A DNA stretch of 64,000 bases from Lysobacterales bacterium (GTDB taxonomy: Bacteria; Pseudomonadota; Gammaproteobacteria; Xanthomonadales; Xanthomonadaceae), in assembly GCA_017302135.1 (NCBI GenBank), contig JAFLDZ010000003.1, positions 372,001-436,000 of the forward strand, read 5' to 3'. Positions 53,871 through 62,980 of the stretch are shown here, piece after piece (the first letter of the stretch is position 1; the number at the start of each line of letters is the position of its first letter). A model generated the notes under the pieces. It searched no databases and was not told where the DNA came from. It was given only the letters and a program-made list of their open reading frames with translations. The translations under genes were made by a program, and so were the position numbers.

Positions 53871-54881
53871 TCACTGCTGAGGTTCTTTCCAGATACGCCC
53901 CCACATGTCACGCAGTCGCCCCGCGGCATTCCATGGCCACGTCAGTTGCTGCGGCGGAATCTCGCGCCACGTTGGGCTGTTCCGCTTCGCGACGATGAAG
54001 TTGAAGATGTAGTCCGGTTCCAGCCCCATGCGCAGGTCGGACAGGATCAGCGTTCCATCGCGCTCCTGCGCTTTCATGAAGCCATGATTGAACCAGCGCA
54101 GGCGTGCGACGGCCTCGTAGTCGGCGACCTCGCGCAGCGCGGCCACATCCGAAGGCTGCGCGCGGAAGCGCATGGCGCCACGATCCGCCACCAGCGAACG
54201 CTCGCCTTCGACATATCCATCGGGCGTCATCGCCACCACCCGCCACAGCAGGGTGTTGAACGGCATCGGCACGCTGAAGCGCGGCGCGTCCTGCAGGCCG
54301 ATCTGCGCCAGCGCGTCTTCGGCGGCGCGCTCGACCATCGCTTTGGCGGCCAGCGACCAACCCAGATACGCCGTGCTCAACGCCAGTCCGGCGATCAGGA
54401 CGCGCTGCGCGGCGATCCGTTCGCGCGCGACCCAGGCCACGCTGCAGGCGATCAGCAGCCACAGCGTGTACAGCGGGTCGATGATGAACATGCTGGACCA
54501 CATCGTCGGCGGCACGCCCAACGGCCACCACAGTTGGGTGCCGTAGACGGTGAAGGCGTCCAGCAGCGGATGGGTGATCAAGGCCGACTGCATCGCGAAA
54601 AACCAGCGCACCGGCGATGCCGCCACGCGCCCGCCGCGACGCTTGTACAGCCACCAGATCACCGCGGCGACGAAAGGCAGCACGAACAGCGAATGGCTGA
54701 CGCTGCGATGCCAGGTCATGCGCATCACCGGATCGTCGAACAGCAGCGCCAGCGGAAGGCTGTCGAGATCCGGCAGCGTGCCCAGCGCCGCGCCGGCCAG
54801 CAAGGCCGCGCGACGGTGACTTGCGGGAGCGATGGCGGCGACGAGCGCGCCGCCCAGAACGATCTGACTGAGGGAATCCAT
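53871..54881 (-). CDS. Membrane-bound metal-dependent hydrolase (YdjM family)
   Basis: 336 residues with about five membrane spans. Starts MDSLSQIVLGGALVAAIAPA; the metal motif His/Asp set is in GTLPDLDSLP, MTWHRSVSHSLFVLP and ALITHPLLDAFTVYGTQ, typical for the YdjM/LexA-binding inner-membrane family. The C-terminal 130 residues are an extra soluble part ending WGRIWKEPQQ. Function is unclear. It is the last gene of a minus-strand set; the DJ-1-type gene lies 43 bp upstream. Confidence 0.85.
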   Translation of the reverse strand: MDSLSQIVLGGALVAAIAPASHRRAALLAGAALGTLPDLDSLPLALLFDDPVMRMTWHRSVSHSLFVLPFVAAVIWWLYKRRGGRVAASPVRWFFAMQSALITHPLLDAFTVYGTQLWWPLGVPPTMWSSMFIIDPLYTLWLLIACSVAWVARERIAAQRVLIAGLALSTAYLGWSLAAKAMVERAAEDALAQIGLQDAPRFSVPMPFNTLLWRVVAMTPDGYVEGERSLVADRGAMRFRAQPSDVAALREVADYEAVARLRWFNHGFMKAQERDGTLILSDLRMGLEPDYIFNFIVAKRNSPTWREIPPQQLTWPWNAAGRLRDMWGRIWKEPQQ

Positions 54882-54923
54882 CGGCGGATGCTAACCGCCG
54901 ATACGGTGCCGCGTCACCGCGCC

Positions 54924-55682
54924 TCAGCCCTGGCCCAATACCTGGCGCGTCGCCGCGACCAGTCCTGCGGTGAACGACGCCTGCGACTGGGTCACGCTGA
55001 TCACCAGCTCCGGCGACGCTTCGGTGGGGTCGCCCGCATGCACCGGCGGCGATGGCGCGTACTGCACGAACAACTGGCTGGTCTGTGCCGCCTGCAGCCC
55101 GGCAATGGTTTCGACCAGCGCCAGCGCAAGATCGATGGATGAGGAAATGCCGCCGCCGCTGAAGCGCTTCTTGTCTTCATCCAGATGCCAGCGTGGATAA
55201 CCCGGCACGACTTCGATCTGCGGAAACAGTTCCAGCACCGGCCGCGCGCTCCAGTAAGTGGTCGCTTCGCAGCCGTCGAACAGGCCGGCCGCAGCCAGAA
55301 TAAAAGCGCCGGTGCAGACAGAACCCGCCCACTCGGCCTTGGCTGCGGCCGCTTTCAACCATGCCTGAAAGCCTGGATCCAGCATCGCTGCGGACACGCC
55401 GTCGCTGCCGCCACCGGGCACGAACAGGATCGACAGCGGCGGATGATCGTCGAAGGTGGCGTTCGGCAACACCGAGACGCCTTCGGTCGTGGGGATCGGG
55501 TCGAGGCTCGCGGCGATCCACACGACATTGAAGCCGGGGGTGTATGCGAACACCTGGGTGGCCCCGGCGAAATCGAGCAGGGTGCAGCCGGGATAAAGCA
55601 CGAAACCGACAGTGATGCCAAGGGTCGGGCTGGGCAAGGTGCGTCCGGCGGAATGCAGCCTCAGCGGGTCTGGATAACTCAT
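54924..55682 (-). CDS. DJ-1/PfpI-family protein (isonitrile hydratase-like)
   Basis: 252 residues from ATG 55682 with GGAG upstream. The nucleophile elbow is C123 in GSVCTGAFILAAAGL; the acidic partner lies in LLDFAGATQVF. YWSARPVLELFPQIEVVPG and FSGGGISSSIDLALALVE match the InhA/isonitrile hydratase group, which also includes AraC-type N-domains. No HTH is attached. It follows the VOC gene, but 78 bp separates them, so cotranscription is likely but not certain. Confidence 0.87.
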   Translation of the reverse strand: MSYPDPLRLHSAGRTLPSPTLGITVGFVLYPGCTLLDFAGATQVFAYTPGFNVVWIAASLDPIPTTEGVSVLPNATFDDHPPLSILFVPGGGSDGVSAAMLDPGFQAWLKAAAAKAEWAGSVCTGAFILAAAGLFDGCEATTYWSARPVLELFPQIEVVPGYPRWHLDEDKKRFSGGGISSSIDLALALVETIAGLQAAQTSQLFVQYAPSPPVHAGDPTEASPELVISVTQSQASFTAGLVAATRQVLGQG

Positions 55683-55760
55683 TGCGATCACTCCATGAAG
55701 TCGTGCTGCGAGTTGTGCCGTCGACACCGGTCGCGGGCGGGATGCGCCGCGACGTGCGGC

Positions 55761-56150
55761 TCAGGACAGGAAAGGTTCGATCAGTCCGATCGGATTGCCC
55801 TCGGGGTCGCGGATCATCGCGAAACGGTAGCCGTCGATCGCCGCCGGCGGCACGAACCGGTGTCCGCCGACGGCGACCGCCGCGTCGATGGTGGCTTCGA
55901 GCGACTCGACCCGCAGGTAGAAGTTGTGCCCGGGCTCGAAGCCGGGCACGTCCTTCTGGGCCTGGCCGATGCCGCCGAGCAGCGGCGTCGCTTCGACCGG
56001 GAAATGCACGTAGGCGAAGCCGCCGGTGCCGCTGTCGTAGGTCCAGCCGAAAACCGCGGCGTAGAACGCCTTGGCCCTGTCCTGATCCTTCGCGATGATC
56101 TCGAACATCACCCCGGGATGGCGATTGCGCCGCGACGGGTGGTCGCTCAC
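55761..56150 (-). CDS. VOC-superfamily (glyoxalase/dioxygenase-like) protein
   Basis: 129 residues starting MSDHPSRRNRHPGVMFEIIAKD at 56150, overlapping the ferritin-like gene stop by 4 bp. Two betaalphabetabetabeta modules: DQDRAKAFYAAVFGW and FVPPAAIDGYRFAMIRDPEGNPIGLIE. The metal-ligand positions of true glyoxalases are only partly kept, so the enzyme activity is unknown. The tight coupling to the ferritin-like gene suggests that it acts on the same small molecule. Confidence 0.87.
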   Translation of the reverse strand: MSDHPSRRNRHPGVMFEIIAKDQDRAKAFYAAVFGWTYDSGTGGFAYVHFPVEATPLLGGIGQAQKDVPGFEPGHNFYLRVESLEATIDAAVAVGGHRFVPPAAIDGYRFAMIRDPEGNPIGLIEPFLS

Positions 56151-57187
56151 GACATGCCGCCCTGCGCGCGCACGTACTCGTAGCTCGGGCCGACGGTGAG
56201 CCCGGTGACCGGATCGGCCACGGTCTGCATCATCGCCGCCGCCAGCACGCGCAGGTCGTACATCAGTCCGATCGCGGCATCCAGCCGCTCCGGCTGGCCG
56301 TTGAAGGCGAGATGCAGCGAGTTCAACAGCGCCGAGTAGTTGTAAGCGAACTGCTCGATGCGGGTGCGCGCCTGGGTGCCGGGCTTGAAGTCGGCGATCC
56401 GGCAGTTCGGACGCAGCGGCCAGACGCCGTCGGGATCGAACGGGATCGGTGCGCCGCCGTAGGCGTAGCCGGTCGGGGTGGCGATCAGCTCGCGGCCTGC
56501 GACGATCGAACCGAACTTGTAGAAATGCGCGGGGTCGTCCGGCGACTGGAACGGCGTCGTCGAGGTGCCCTCGCCTTCGATCTTGATCAGATCGATGGCG
56601 CGGCAGGCGGAGTCGACATCGACAATCGGATACAGCTTGTCAGGCGGGAACCAGTGCGGCGCGACCAGCTGCGGCGGTGCGGTCGGCACGACGAAGATGT
56701 CGTTGCCCAGCGCCCGGATCTGCGCCTGGATGGCGTCGTAGAACTGGCCGATGGTGGCGTATTCGGGCTGCGCGGCCATCAATCGCACGGGGATTTCGTC
56801 TTCCGGCTGTTCGATCGCCATGAACACGTTCTTCACCACCGGCATCGAGAACGCTTCGATGCCCACGATCAGGCCGTCGCCGACCTGCATCGGCAGCGGG
56901 CCCGGGTATTTCGGTACGAAGCCGGGCGTGTTGATCTGCGGCCGGCCGCCGATTGCGATCAGGATGTTGGCGGCGATGCTCATGTGCAGCATCTCCTGGA
57001 TCACGATGCTGCGGATCAGCTCGCCGATGCGGCGATTGACGCCCGGGCGCAGCGAGAACATCGCCGTGAGATACGGCGGGATCGTGCTGTGTTCCAGCTC
57101 GATCGCGTTCTGCAGGTAACGATGCAGCTCGGCCGGCGTATCGGCCTGACGGATGCCTTCGATGACGGATGCGTGCAGGCGGATCAT
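56147..57187 (-). CDS. Ferritin-like protein of the VioB/RebD C-terminal type
   Basis: 346 residues. ATG 57187 overlaps the preceding gene stop (ATGA). The ferritin-like (iminophenyl-pyruvate dimer synthase) domain has iron-ligand candidates E32 and H33 in LQNAIELEHSTIPPYL, and E65 and H68 in VIQEMLHMSIAANILIAIGG. RIADFKPGTQARTRIEQFAYNYSALLNSLH and LMYDLRVLAAAMMQTV are further helices of this family. VioB and RebD/StaD use this domain to couple two indole-imine molecules. The pairing with a VioB-N-like gene is striking, but no VioA, VioC or VioE homologue is visible here, so the substrate is open. Confidence 0.87.
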   Translation of the reverse strand: MIRLHASVIEGIRQADTPAELHRYLQNAIELEHSTIPPYLTAMFSLRPGVNRRIGELIRSIVIQEMLHMSIAANILIAIGGRPQINTPGFVPKYPGPLPMQVGDGLIVGIEAFSMPVVKNVFMAIEQPEDEIPVRLMAAQPEYATIGQFYDAIQAQIRALGNDIFVVPTAPPQLVAPHWFPPDKLYPIVDVDSACRAIDLIKIEGEGTSTTPFQSPDDPAHFYKFGSIVAGRELIATPTGYAYGGAPIPFDPDGVWPLRPNCRIADFKPGTQARTRIEQFAYNYSALLNSLHLAFNGQPERLDAAIGLMYDLRVLAAAMMQTVADPVTGLTVGPSYEYVRAQGGMS

Positions 57188-59157
57188 GGGGCGTCTCCCG
57201 ACGGCGCCGCGCCGCGGCGGCGACGTTCGAATTGCAGAAGGAAGGCGGTCTTGCCACCGCCCTGTTCCGGCAGCAGGCCGAGATCGGGCTGCGCGGGCGT
57301 GGACGATGCGGGGACCGGCTGCGCCGCTTCGGACGGAACTCCCGACGCGACCGCGGTCGGCGGCATCGCCGGGCGGCCGAGACGCGGCAGACCGTCGACA
57401 TCGGGCGTGGACAGCCATTTGAGGATGGTGTCGCGATCGCCGCGGCCGAGGTCGCGGGTCACCGGCATGTGATTGGAATCGCGCCGCGGCAGCGAGAAAG
57501 CGAGATGCAGCGCCTTCACCCGCGTGCACACCGAGGCGTAATCGTTCAGATCGACCACGTAGCGGCTCATGATCGGATAGAGATTGCCGTACTGCGCGAA
57601 CACCGGCTGGATATCGTCGTACCAGGTCGGCGAATCGGGCACGGTCTTGCCGCTGTAGGCCAGCACGCTGACGTAGTTGAGCGGGTTCGAGAGATAGCCC
57701 GCCGGCTGCCGGTCGAGGCGATAGGCGACGCCGTACAACTGCCCGGCGATGTAACCGCGCGGCGTGCCCGGACCCGCATCGCTCATGCGCAACGCGGCCG
57801 CGGCGTAACCGTCGCCGTCGGTGCGCACGCGGCCGGGAAACGCGAACGCGTCGGCCGGCGTGGCGATATCGGGGATCGCCGCCTCCGGCCGCGTCGGCGG
57901 CGACATCGTCGCGCCGCCGCCGGAACCGCCCATCAGTCCCTGGGTCGGCGTGAGTGCGATGTCGGCCTCGGCCAGCGGTTGGCCGAAGCGGCTGGCGCGC
58001 AGTTCCAGCGTTCCGGTCTCGCCCGGGTCCAGGCGGAACACGAACTGGTCCGCACGCAGGTACAGGCCGTCGATGGTTTCCTGCAGCAGCACCTTGAACG
58101 CGGTCGACGACGGCACCGGCGACAGCAGCGCCAGCGGGTGTTCCTGCAGCAGCTCCATCGCCTCCGGCAGGCCGGACAGATCGAAACCCTGCACGCCCGC
58201 GGTCTGCGTGTACCAGTCCGGATTGCGATACGGCACTTCGCCGACGATCGCCACCTGCGAGGCATCCACCGTCGCCAGGGTCGCCTGCGGATTGCCGCGC
58301 AGCACGCCCACCAGCACCTGGCCGATGTCCATCAGGCCGCTGTTGGCGTCCTCGATCGGAAAGGTGTTGCCGAGGTCCAGGGTCAGCGATCGCCCGCCGG
58401 CATCGAAGCGCCCCTGCACGTTGTAGACGCCGCCCGCGGGCACCATCAGCGACGCGCTGGTGTCGGCGACCATCTGCCGGCCGAACACGTATTGCTTCGG
58501 CTCGCCGCGGCGATACGGACCGATGCTGCCGGCCAGATGCCCCATCGTGTAGCGCGGAATCGTGGAATCGCGCCCGTAACCGTAGACGTTGAAGCAGATC
58601 GAGAGCATGCCGTCGTCGCTGCGATCGCGCAGCGCGCGCAGCAGCGGCGAATCCAGATGCCCGGCCCAGACGGTCGCGTCCAGCACCGACTGGTAATTCG
58701 CCGCGAGCTGCTGGTCGCGCGCCACGCCGGTCTGCTGCCGCTTCCACAGATTGCAGAACGGACCGGGGACGTACTCCCCGCACAGCGCTTCGCGGCGCGC
58801 CGCATCCAGCAACCGCACCTGCATGCCCCAGATTTCCGAGACCATCTGCTGCTGCGGATCGAGATCCACCAGTTTGCCCGGCGCGCGGCGGTCGGCGTTC
58901 TCCACCAACATGCCGATCGCCGGGTCCTGGCTGGCATCGACCAGCGTCAGACCGTCGAGCACGCCGCCGGTGACCACGCAGTCGAGAAAGCGATAAACGC
59001 CGGTGCCTTCCGGATTCCAGCTGCCGTTCTGGTTCAGCTGCTGGTACTCCGGCACGAACGATGCGTTCTGAAACGTGCGCACATCGTTGTTGATGGTCGA
59101 GACATCGGCCTGGAACCAACCGGAGAAATGCAGCCGGGGCGCGTCGAGATAGCTCAT
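57184..59157 (-). CDS. VioB N-terminal-like large protein
   Basis: 657 residues from ATG 59157 with AGGAGG upstream. It starts MSYLDAPRLHFSGWFQADVS, a pattern matching the start of VioB (LDxPRxHFxGW). A later stretch near residue 560 (YPIMSRYVVDLNDYASV, then NHMPVTRDLGRGDRDTILKWL) also parallels VioB (YPxMS, MPxTRxL, LKxL). It lacks the ferritin-like part, which is encoded by the next gene, so the two genes together look like a split VioB. Soluble, no signal peptide. The last 80 residues are Pro/Ala-rich. VioB similarity is from memory of that family, not a search. Confidence 0.8.
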   Translation of the reverse strand: MSYLDAPRLHFSGWFQADVSTINNDVRTFQNASFVPEYQQLNQNGSWNPEGTGVYRFLDCVVTGGVLDGLTLVDASQDPAIGMLVENADRRAPGKLVDLDPQQQMVSEIWGMQVRLLDAARREALCGEYVPGPFCNLWKRQQTGVARDQQLAANYQSVLDATVWAGHLDSPLLRALRDRSDDGMLSICFNVYGYGRDSTIPRYTMGHLAGSIGPYRRGEPKQYVFGRQMVADTSASLMVPAGGVYNVQGRFDAGGRSLTLDLGNTFPIEDANSGLMDIGQVLVGVLRGNPQATLATVDASQVAIVGEVPYRNPDWYTQTAGVQGFDLSGLPEAMELLQEHPLALLSPVPSSTAFKVLLQETIDGLYLRADQFVFRLDPGETGTLELRASRFGQPLAEADIALTPTQGLMGGSGGGATMSPPTRPEAAIPDIATPADAFAFPGRVRTDGDGYAAAALRMSDAGPGTPRGYIAGQLYGVAYRLDRQPAGYLSNPLNYVSVLAYSGKTVPDSPTWYDDIQPVFAQYGNLYPIMSRYVVDLNDYASVCTRVKALHLAFSLPRRDSNHMPVTRDLGRGDRDTILKWLSTPDVDGLPRLGRPAMPPTAVASGVPSEAAQPVPASSTPAQPDLGLLPEQGGGKTAFLLQFERRRRGAAPSGDAP

Positions 59158-59174
59158 CGGAAACCTCCTGTTTC

Positions 59175-59222
59175 TGTGTTTCGTGCGTGTTGTGTTTCGT
59201 GCGTTCTGTGCTTCATGCGTGC
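59175..59222 (-). repeat. Three 16-bp tandem repeats between operon genes
   Basis: TGTGTTTCGTGCGTGT, TGTGTTTCGTGCGTTC and TGTGCTTCATGCGTGC at 59175, 59191 and 59207. They lie in the 99-bp gap between the exported Cys-rich gene and the VioB-N-like gene, within the leader of the latter. Confidence 0.85.
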
Positions 59223-59256
59223 GTCGGTACCGCGTGCGGGACGAGCGCCGTCCGCC

Positions 59257-60264
59257 TCAGCGGCGCACGTCCGGATTCATGTCCGACCAGCTCGCGCCCG
59301 CGGGCGTGTCCCTCAGCCCCTTCGCGCCGCGCTGCTTGTCGGGGCAATCGCCTTCGAACAGACAGCACCACTCCGGCTCGACCGGGCACATCTGCGCGAC
59401 CTGATCCCAGGTGTGGCGCGGATCGGGGCGCTGCGCGCGGAAGCTGTCGTAGTTCTGGCTGACGATCGGCGCATCCGGCGGATCGGTCGGCGAGCCGGAG
59501 AAATAGAACGACTGCGGATGGCGGTACGGCACCGAAGCGGGATCGACCGGATCGTCGGACGTCGGCGTGCGCCAGAAGGCGTAACCGAACAGGATCTTCT
59601 GCGGGCCGACTTCGCGCGCGTAGGCCTGGATGGCGCCGCCCAGATGCGCGCTGCGCGCGGCGTCGTAGGGCAGGTGCTTGATGAAATCGCGCCGCGGCGG
59701 ATGGTTCCGCGGCGAGAACTTGCAGCACTGCGGCGTGCCCGCCGGGCGGTCGGCGTAGCGCAGGAAGTAGGCCTTGTTGCCCAGCGAGACGAAGGCGCAG
59801 CTGAAACTGTTCGCCGACGGGAAGATCGGCAGGCAGTATTTGTCGTAGTACTCCATCATCGCGCCTTCGCCGTCGCGATCCTTCGGCACATAGGTCGAAT
59901 CGTAATAGCTCGCGCCGTACGACACCTGGTAGTCCGCGGGCGTCAGCCCCGCCGGCGGCGACGCGTACGGCGGCGGAAACTTGTCGTAGTTCGCGAACAC
60001 CCGGTACATCGTCCAGGTGCTGACCCACCACTGCGGATACAGCGGATCGGTCGGCTCGCCGGCCTTGCGCGGATGGATGCAGCGCTCCGGCGGCAGACAT
60101 CCGAGATCGTTGTGGACGCCGCCGGTGTAATAGACGTGGCGTTCGGCTGGTGTTTCGCTCGCGCCTTCCGCGGCGCTGGCGCAGACGCAGACCCAGACGA
60201 CGAGCGACGCGACGGCGATGCGAACGAACGCATGGAACGACGACGAGCGATGCGGGACGGTCAT
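59257..60264 (-). CDS. Exported Cys-rich protein of unknown function
   Basis: 335 residues. ATG 60264 overlaps the stop of the VTT gene (ATGA). Signal peptide about 1-33 (AVASLVVWVCVCASAAEG). The mature chain has about nine Cys (LGCLPPERC, YCLPIF, FSCAF, PQCCKF, QMCPV, WCCLFEGDC) and many Tyr/Pro (FPPPYASPPAG). It matches no family that I recognise. Its exported nature, and position between a membrane gene and the VioB-like pair, suggest that it handles a compound in the periplasm or outside. Confidence 0.78.
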   Translation of the reverse strand: MTVPHRSSSFHAFVRIAVASLVVWVCVCASAAEGASETPAERHVYYTGGVHNDLGCLPPERCIHPRKAGEPTDPLYPQWWVSTWTMYRVFANYDKFPPPYASPPAGLTPADYQVSYGASYYDSTYVPKDRDGEGAMMEYYDKYCLPIFPSANSFSCAFVSLGNKAYFLRYADRPAGTPQCCKFSPRNHPPRRDFIKHLPYDAARSAHLGGAIQAYAREVGPQKILFGYAFWRTPTSDDPVDPASVPYRHPQSFYFSGSPTDPPDAPIVSQNYDSFRAQRPDPRHTWDQVAQMCPVEPEWCCLFEGDCPDKQRGAKGLRDTPAGASWSDMNPDVRR

Positions 60265-60980
60265 GGCGCCTCCTGATCAGTGGAAAGGGGGGTCTCGGGC
60301 CGCGTCGGCGACAACAGCCGGCGCACGACGATGCGATGCAGCCACCAGGTGGCCGCCGGCAGCGCCAGCAGCGCGAGTGCCGTCGCGGTGATATGCGGCC
60401 CGTTGCGTCCGAGCCAGACGCTGGCGCCGTACAGCGCGCCGAGCACGCAGGCCGCAGCGGCGGCATGGGCGAACGCGCGCAGCGGCGACACCCGCCACAC
60501 GCCGGCGAGCAGCGCGCTGACTTCGGCCAGCACCGGCAACGGCCGCGCGGCGGCGATCCACCACAACGCGCGATCCGACGCGCAATCGCGCAGGCGGTCC
60601 CACAGCGCGGGGCCAACCCATTGACGCAACCTCGATTCGGGCACCAGCCGGCCCAGACCATAGCCGACGACGAATGACAGCCAGGCGCCCGCGGCCACGC
60701 ACGCGCCGCCCCACACCGGCCCGAGACTCCAGCACAGTCCCATCGCCACCACGCTGCTGGGGACCGGCAACACAACGTCGGCGATCAGCAGCGCGATGCC
60801 GAACGCGGCGATCCACAGTCGCGCGTCCTGCGCATCGAGCCATTGCGGCGCGACGCGATCGAGCGCATCGCCCCACAGCGCGAACGGCACCAGCACGCAG
60901 GCCAACAGCACTGCGGCGAATGCACCCAGCCGCAGCCATTCGGCACGACCGGACCGCGTCGCGGGGACGAGCCTGCTCAC
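60261..60980 (-). CDS. VTT/DedA-like membrane protein
   Basis: 239 residues from GTG 60980, which overlaps the receptor stop (GTGA). Five or six membrane spans. The central part resembles VTT/DedA: PVPSSVVAMGLCWSLGPVWGGACVAAGAWLSFVVGYGLGR (about 70-110) and IAAARPLPVLAEVSALLAGVWRVS (about 135-158), with the Arg-Pro-x-Pro and reentrant pattern of the superfamily. Possible role in lipid or small-molecule transport. Tightly coupled to both neighbours. Confidence 0.82.
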   Translation of the reverse strand: MSRLVPATRSGRAEWLRLGAFAAVLLACVLVPFALWGDALDRVAPQWLDAQDARLWIAAFGIALLIADVVLPVPSSVVAMGLCWSLGPVWGGACVAAGAWLSFVVGYGLGRLVPESRLRQWVGPALWDRLRDCASDRALWWIAAARPLPVLAEVSALLAGVWRVSPLRAFAHAAAAACVLGALYGASVWLGRNGPHITATALALLALPAATWWLHRIVVRRLLSPTRPETPLSTDQEAP

Positions 60981-62980
60981 GGCGCAGCCCACTGCAGCGA
61001 CAGTCGCAGCCGGCGCCCGGGCATCTCGCTGCCGATGCTCTCTTCGGCGCGCGCATCGGTGGCATTGTCCAAGGCCAGCACGTACTGCACCGGGCCCCAG
61101 CGTTGACGCAGCGCGATATCCAGCACCGTCGACGCGCCCAGCCAGCGATCGCCGGTGGGAATGGAAGAATCGAAACGCCGGCCGAGATGCCGCACCATCA
61201 GCGACAGCTCGCGCCTCTCGCCGATCGGCAGACCCAACTGCGCACCGGCCTGCAATCGCGGCCGATGACGCAGCGTTGCGCCGCCATCGGGATCGCGCAC
61301 GCGCATCCAGGTGCCGTCCAACTGAAGGCGCCAATCGTTGCCGAAGCGATGACTGCTGCGCCATTCCAGACCATCGGCTTCGATCCGTGCGCGATTGACC
61401 AACTGCGGCGGCGGGCCGGCATCGAAATCGACCAGATTGCGATAGCGCGCGCTGAACAGGGTGATCCGGGTCGGCCACGCCGCATCGGCGGCATTCGCGT
61501 AATACAGTTCGCGATGCAGCGCGCGCTCCGGTGCGAGCAAGGCATTGCCGACCAGCGGATGTCCCAGCGCATAGAAACTCGGCAGCTTGGACGAACGCGC
61601 GATCGACGCGCCCCATTGGCCGCGGCCATCGCCCAGCGAGCGCTGCAGCGACAGCATCGGATGGGTGGTGGCTTCTCCGCCACCGTTGTTTTCCCCATCC
61701 GTCGGTCGCTCGTAGCGCGCGCCGCCCTGCACCGTCCAATCGCCGCGCTGCCAGCGCGCTTCGGCGAAGGCACTGCTCGTCTCGCGGCGCAATTCGAACG
61801 CCGCCGGCAGTAGAAAGCCTCCGAAATCGATGACGCTGTCGAAACGTCCGCGTTCGCGCTGATGCTGCACGCCCGCCGTGAACAGCGTGGATTCGCCGAG
61901 CGCCATCCGCCACGCGGCCAGCATCTCATCGCGGCGGTAATCGGTCCGCGCGATGATCGACGGCAGGCCGAACGGATCGCGCAGCCCCGGCGCGACCCCG
62001 GGCGACGACTCGTCGCCGTCGCGCGACATCGTCGCCAATTGCATTTCCAACGTGCCCGCCGCCGGGCGGAATTCGCCGCGCACCGAGAACTGACGGCTGT
62101 CGCTGCGCCGCGATTCCACATCGCGCACCACCGCATGGCGCGCACCGCCGCTGTCGTCGGGGAAACCCCGGTTGTCGCTGTCGCTGAAACGCACGGCCGC
62201 GCGCAGCGACAACACGTCGTCGATGTCGTGCTCCCAGCCGGCGTTCGCGGCGCGGGTCCGGTTGAACGCGCCGGCATCGCCGCTGTCGTCGCGCTGAGTC
62301 GCGCTCAGACGCAGACCGGCCCCGGACCACGATGCCTGTCCGCCGCGCAGCGCATCGCCGCCGACGCTGCCGCCCGCACTGGCGCCCGGCGCCGCGCGTC
62401 GGGTGAAGATATGGATCAGACCGGCCATCGCTTCGAGATTCACGACGCTGGCGTTGCCGCGCACGATTTCGATCCGCTCCACATCGTCGCTGGACAACGT
62501 ATTGAGATCGACCGCACTGCCGCGCGAAGACAGCGGATCGTTCTGGCGGACGTGGTCGATCAGCACCACGACGTGGCTGGGATCGGCGCCGCGCAGGTAC
62601 AGCGATCCGAAACCGCCGCTGCGCGCGCTGCGATCGATGACCACGCCGGCCTGGCGCGAAAGAATGTCGGCGACACTCTGGCCGCGGAAGGCATCCAGCT
62701 CCGCTCGACGCAAAACAGTAACGTGTTGGCTGGCCGCAGCAGCGGTGGTCGGCACCGCATTGGCGGTGATGCGCTCCTCGTCGAGCGTCTGGATCGGGTC
62801 GGTGCGCCCGGCATCGGTTTCGGTGTCGGCCTGGGCTTGCGCAGCCGCAGGGATGACCGGTACGGCGGCGATGCAGATCGCGAGAATCGATGCTGCGAGA
62901 TTCGGCACCGCCTGCGTCCAGACATGGATGCCATGTCTGTTCGAGCCGACCGCATCGTTCCCCTGAATCCGACGCTCCAT
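60977..62980 (-). CDS. TonB-dependent outer membrane receptor (BtuB-like)
   Basis: 667 residues from ATG 62980 (MERRIQGNDAV); AAAAGGA lies upstream. A long signal region ends near IAAVPVIPAAAQAQA. The plug domain has the TonB-box-like region before QHVTVLRRAELDAFRGQSVADILSRQAGVVIDRSARSG and SSDDVERIEIVRGNASV (plug signature). The 22-strand barrel follows and ends with the aromatic/Leu terminus LRLSLQWAAP (no terminal Phe). Ligands of BtuB-like receptors include cobalamin and others; no cobalamin riboswitch was found in the leader. First gene of an operon with the VTT and Cys-rich genes. Confidence 0.9.
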   Translation of the reverse strand: MERRIQGNDAVGSNRHGIHVWTQAVPNLAASILAICIAAVPVIPAAAQAQADTETDAGRTDPIQTLDEERITANAVPTTAAAASQHVTVLRRAELDAFRGQSVADILSRQAGVVIDRSARSGGFGSLYLRGADPSHVVVLIDHVRQNDPLSSRGSAVDLNTLSSDDVERIEIVRGNASVVNLEAMAGLIHIFTRRAAPGASAGGSVGGDALRGGQASWSGAGLRLSATQRDDSGDAGAFNRTRAANAGWEHDIDDVLSLRAAVRFSDSDNRGFPDDSGGARHAVVRDVESRRSDSRQFSVRGEFRPAAGTLEMQLATMSRDGDESSPGVAPGLRDPFGLPSIIARTDYRRDEMLAAWRMALGESTLFTAGVQHQRERGRFDSVIDFGGFLLPAAFELRRETSSAFAEARWQRGDWTVQGGARYERPTDGENNGGGEATTHPMLSLQRSLGDGRGQWGASIARSSKLPSFYALGHPLVGNALLAPERALHRELYYANAADAAWPTRITLFSARYRNLVDFDAGPPPQLVNRARIEADGLEWRSSHRFGNDWRLQLDGTWMRVRDPDGGATLRHRPRLQAGAQLGLPIGERRELSLMVRHLGRRFDSSIPTGDRWLGASTVLDIALRQRWGPVQYVLALDNATDARAEESIGSEMPGRRLRLSLQWAAP

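Noticed and set aside
57169..60276. A 1035-codon open frame on the plus strand
   Set aside because: It lies antisense to three genes with recognisable starts, overlaps and domains. The translation is Arg/His-rich and matches no fold; long antisense frames are expected in GC-rich DNA.
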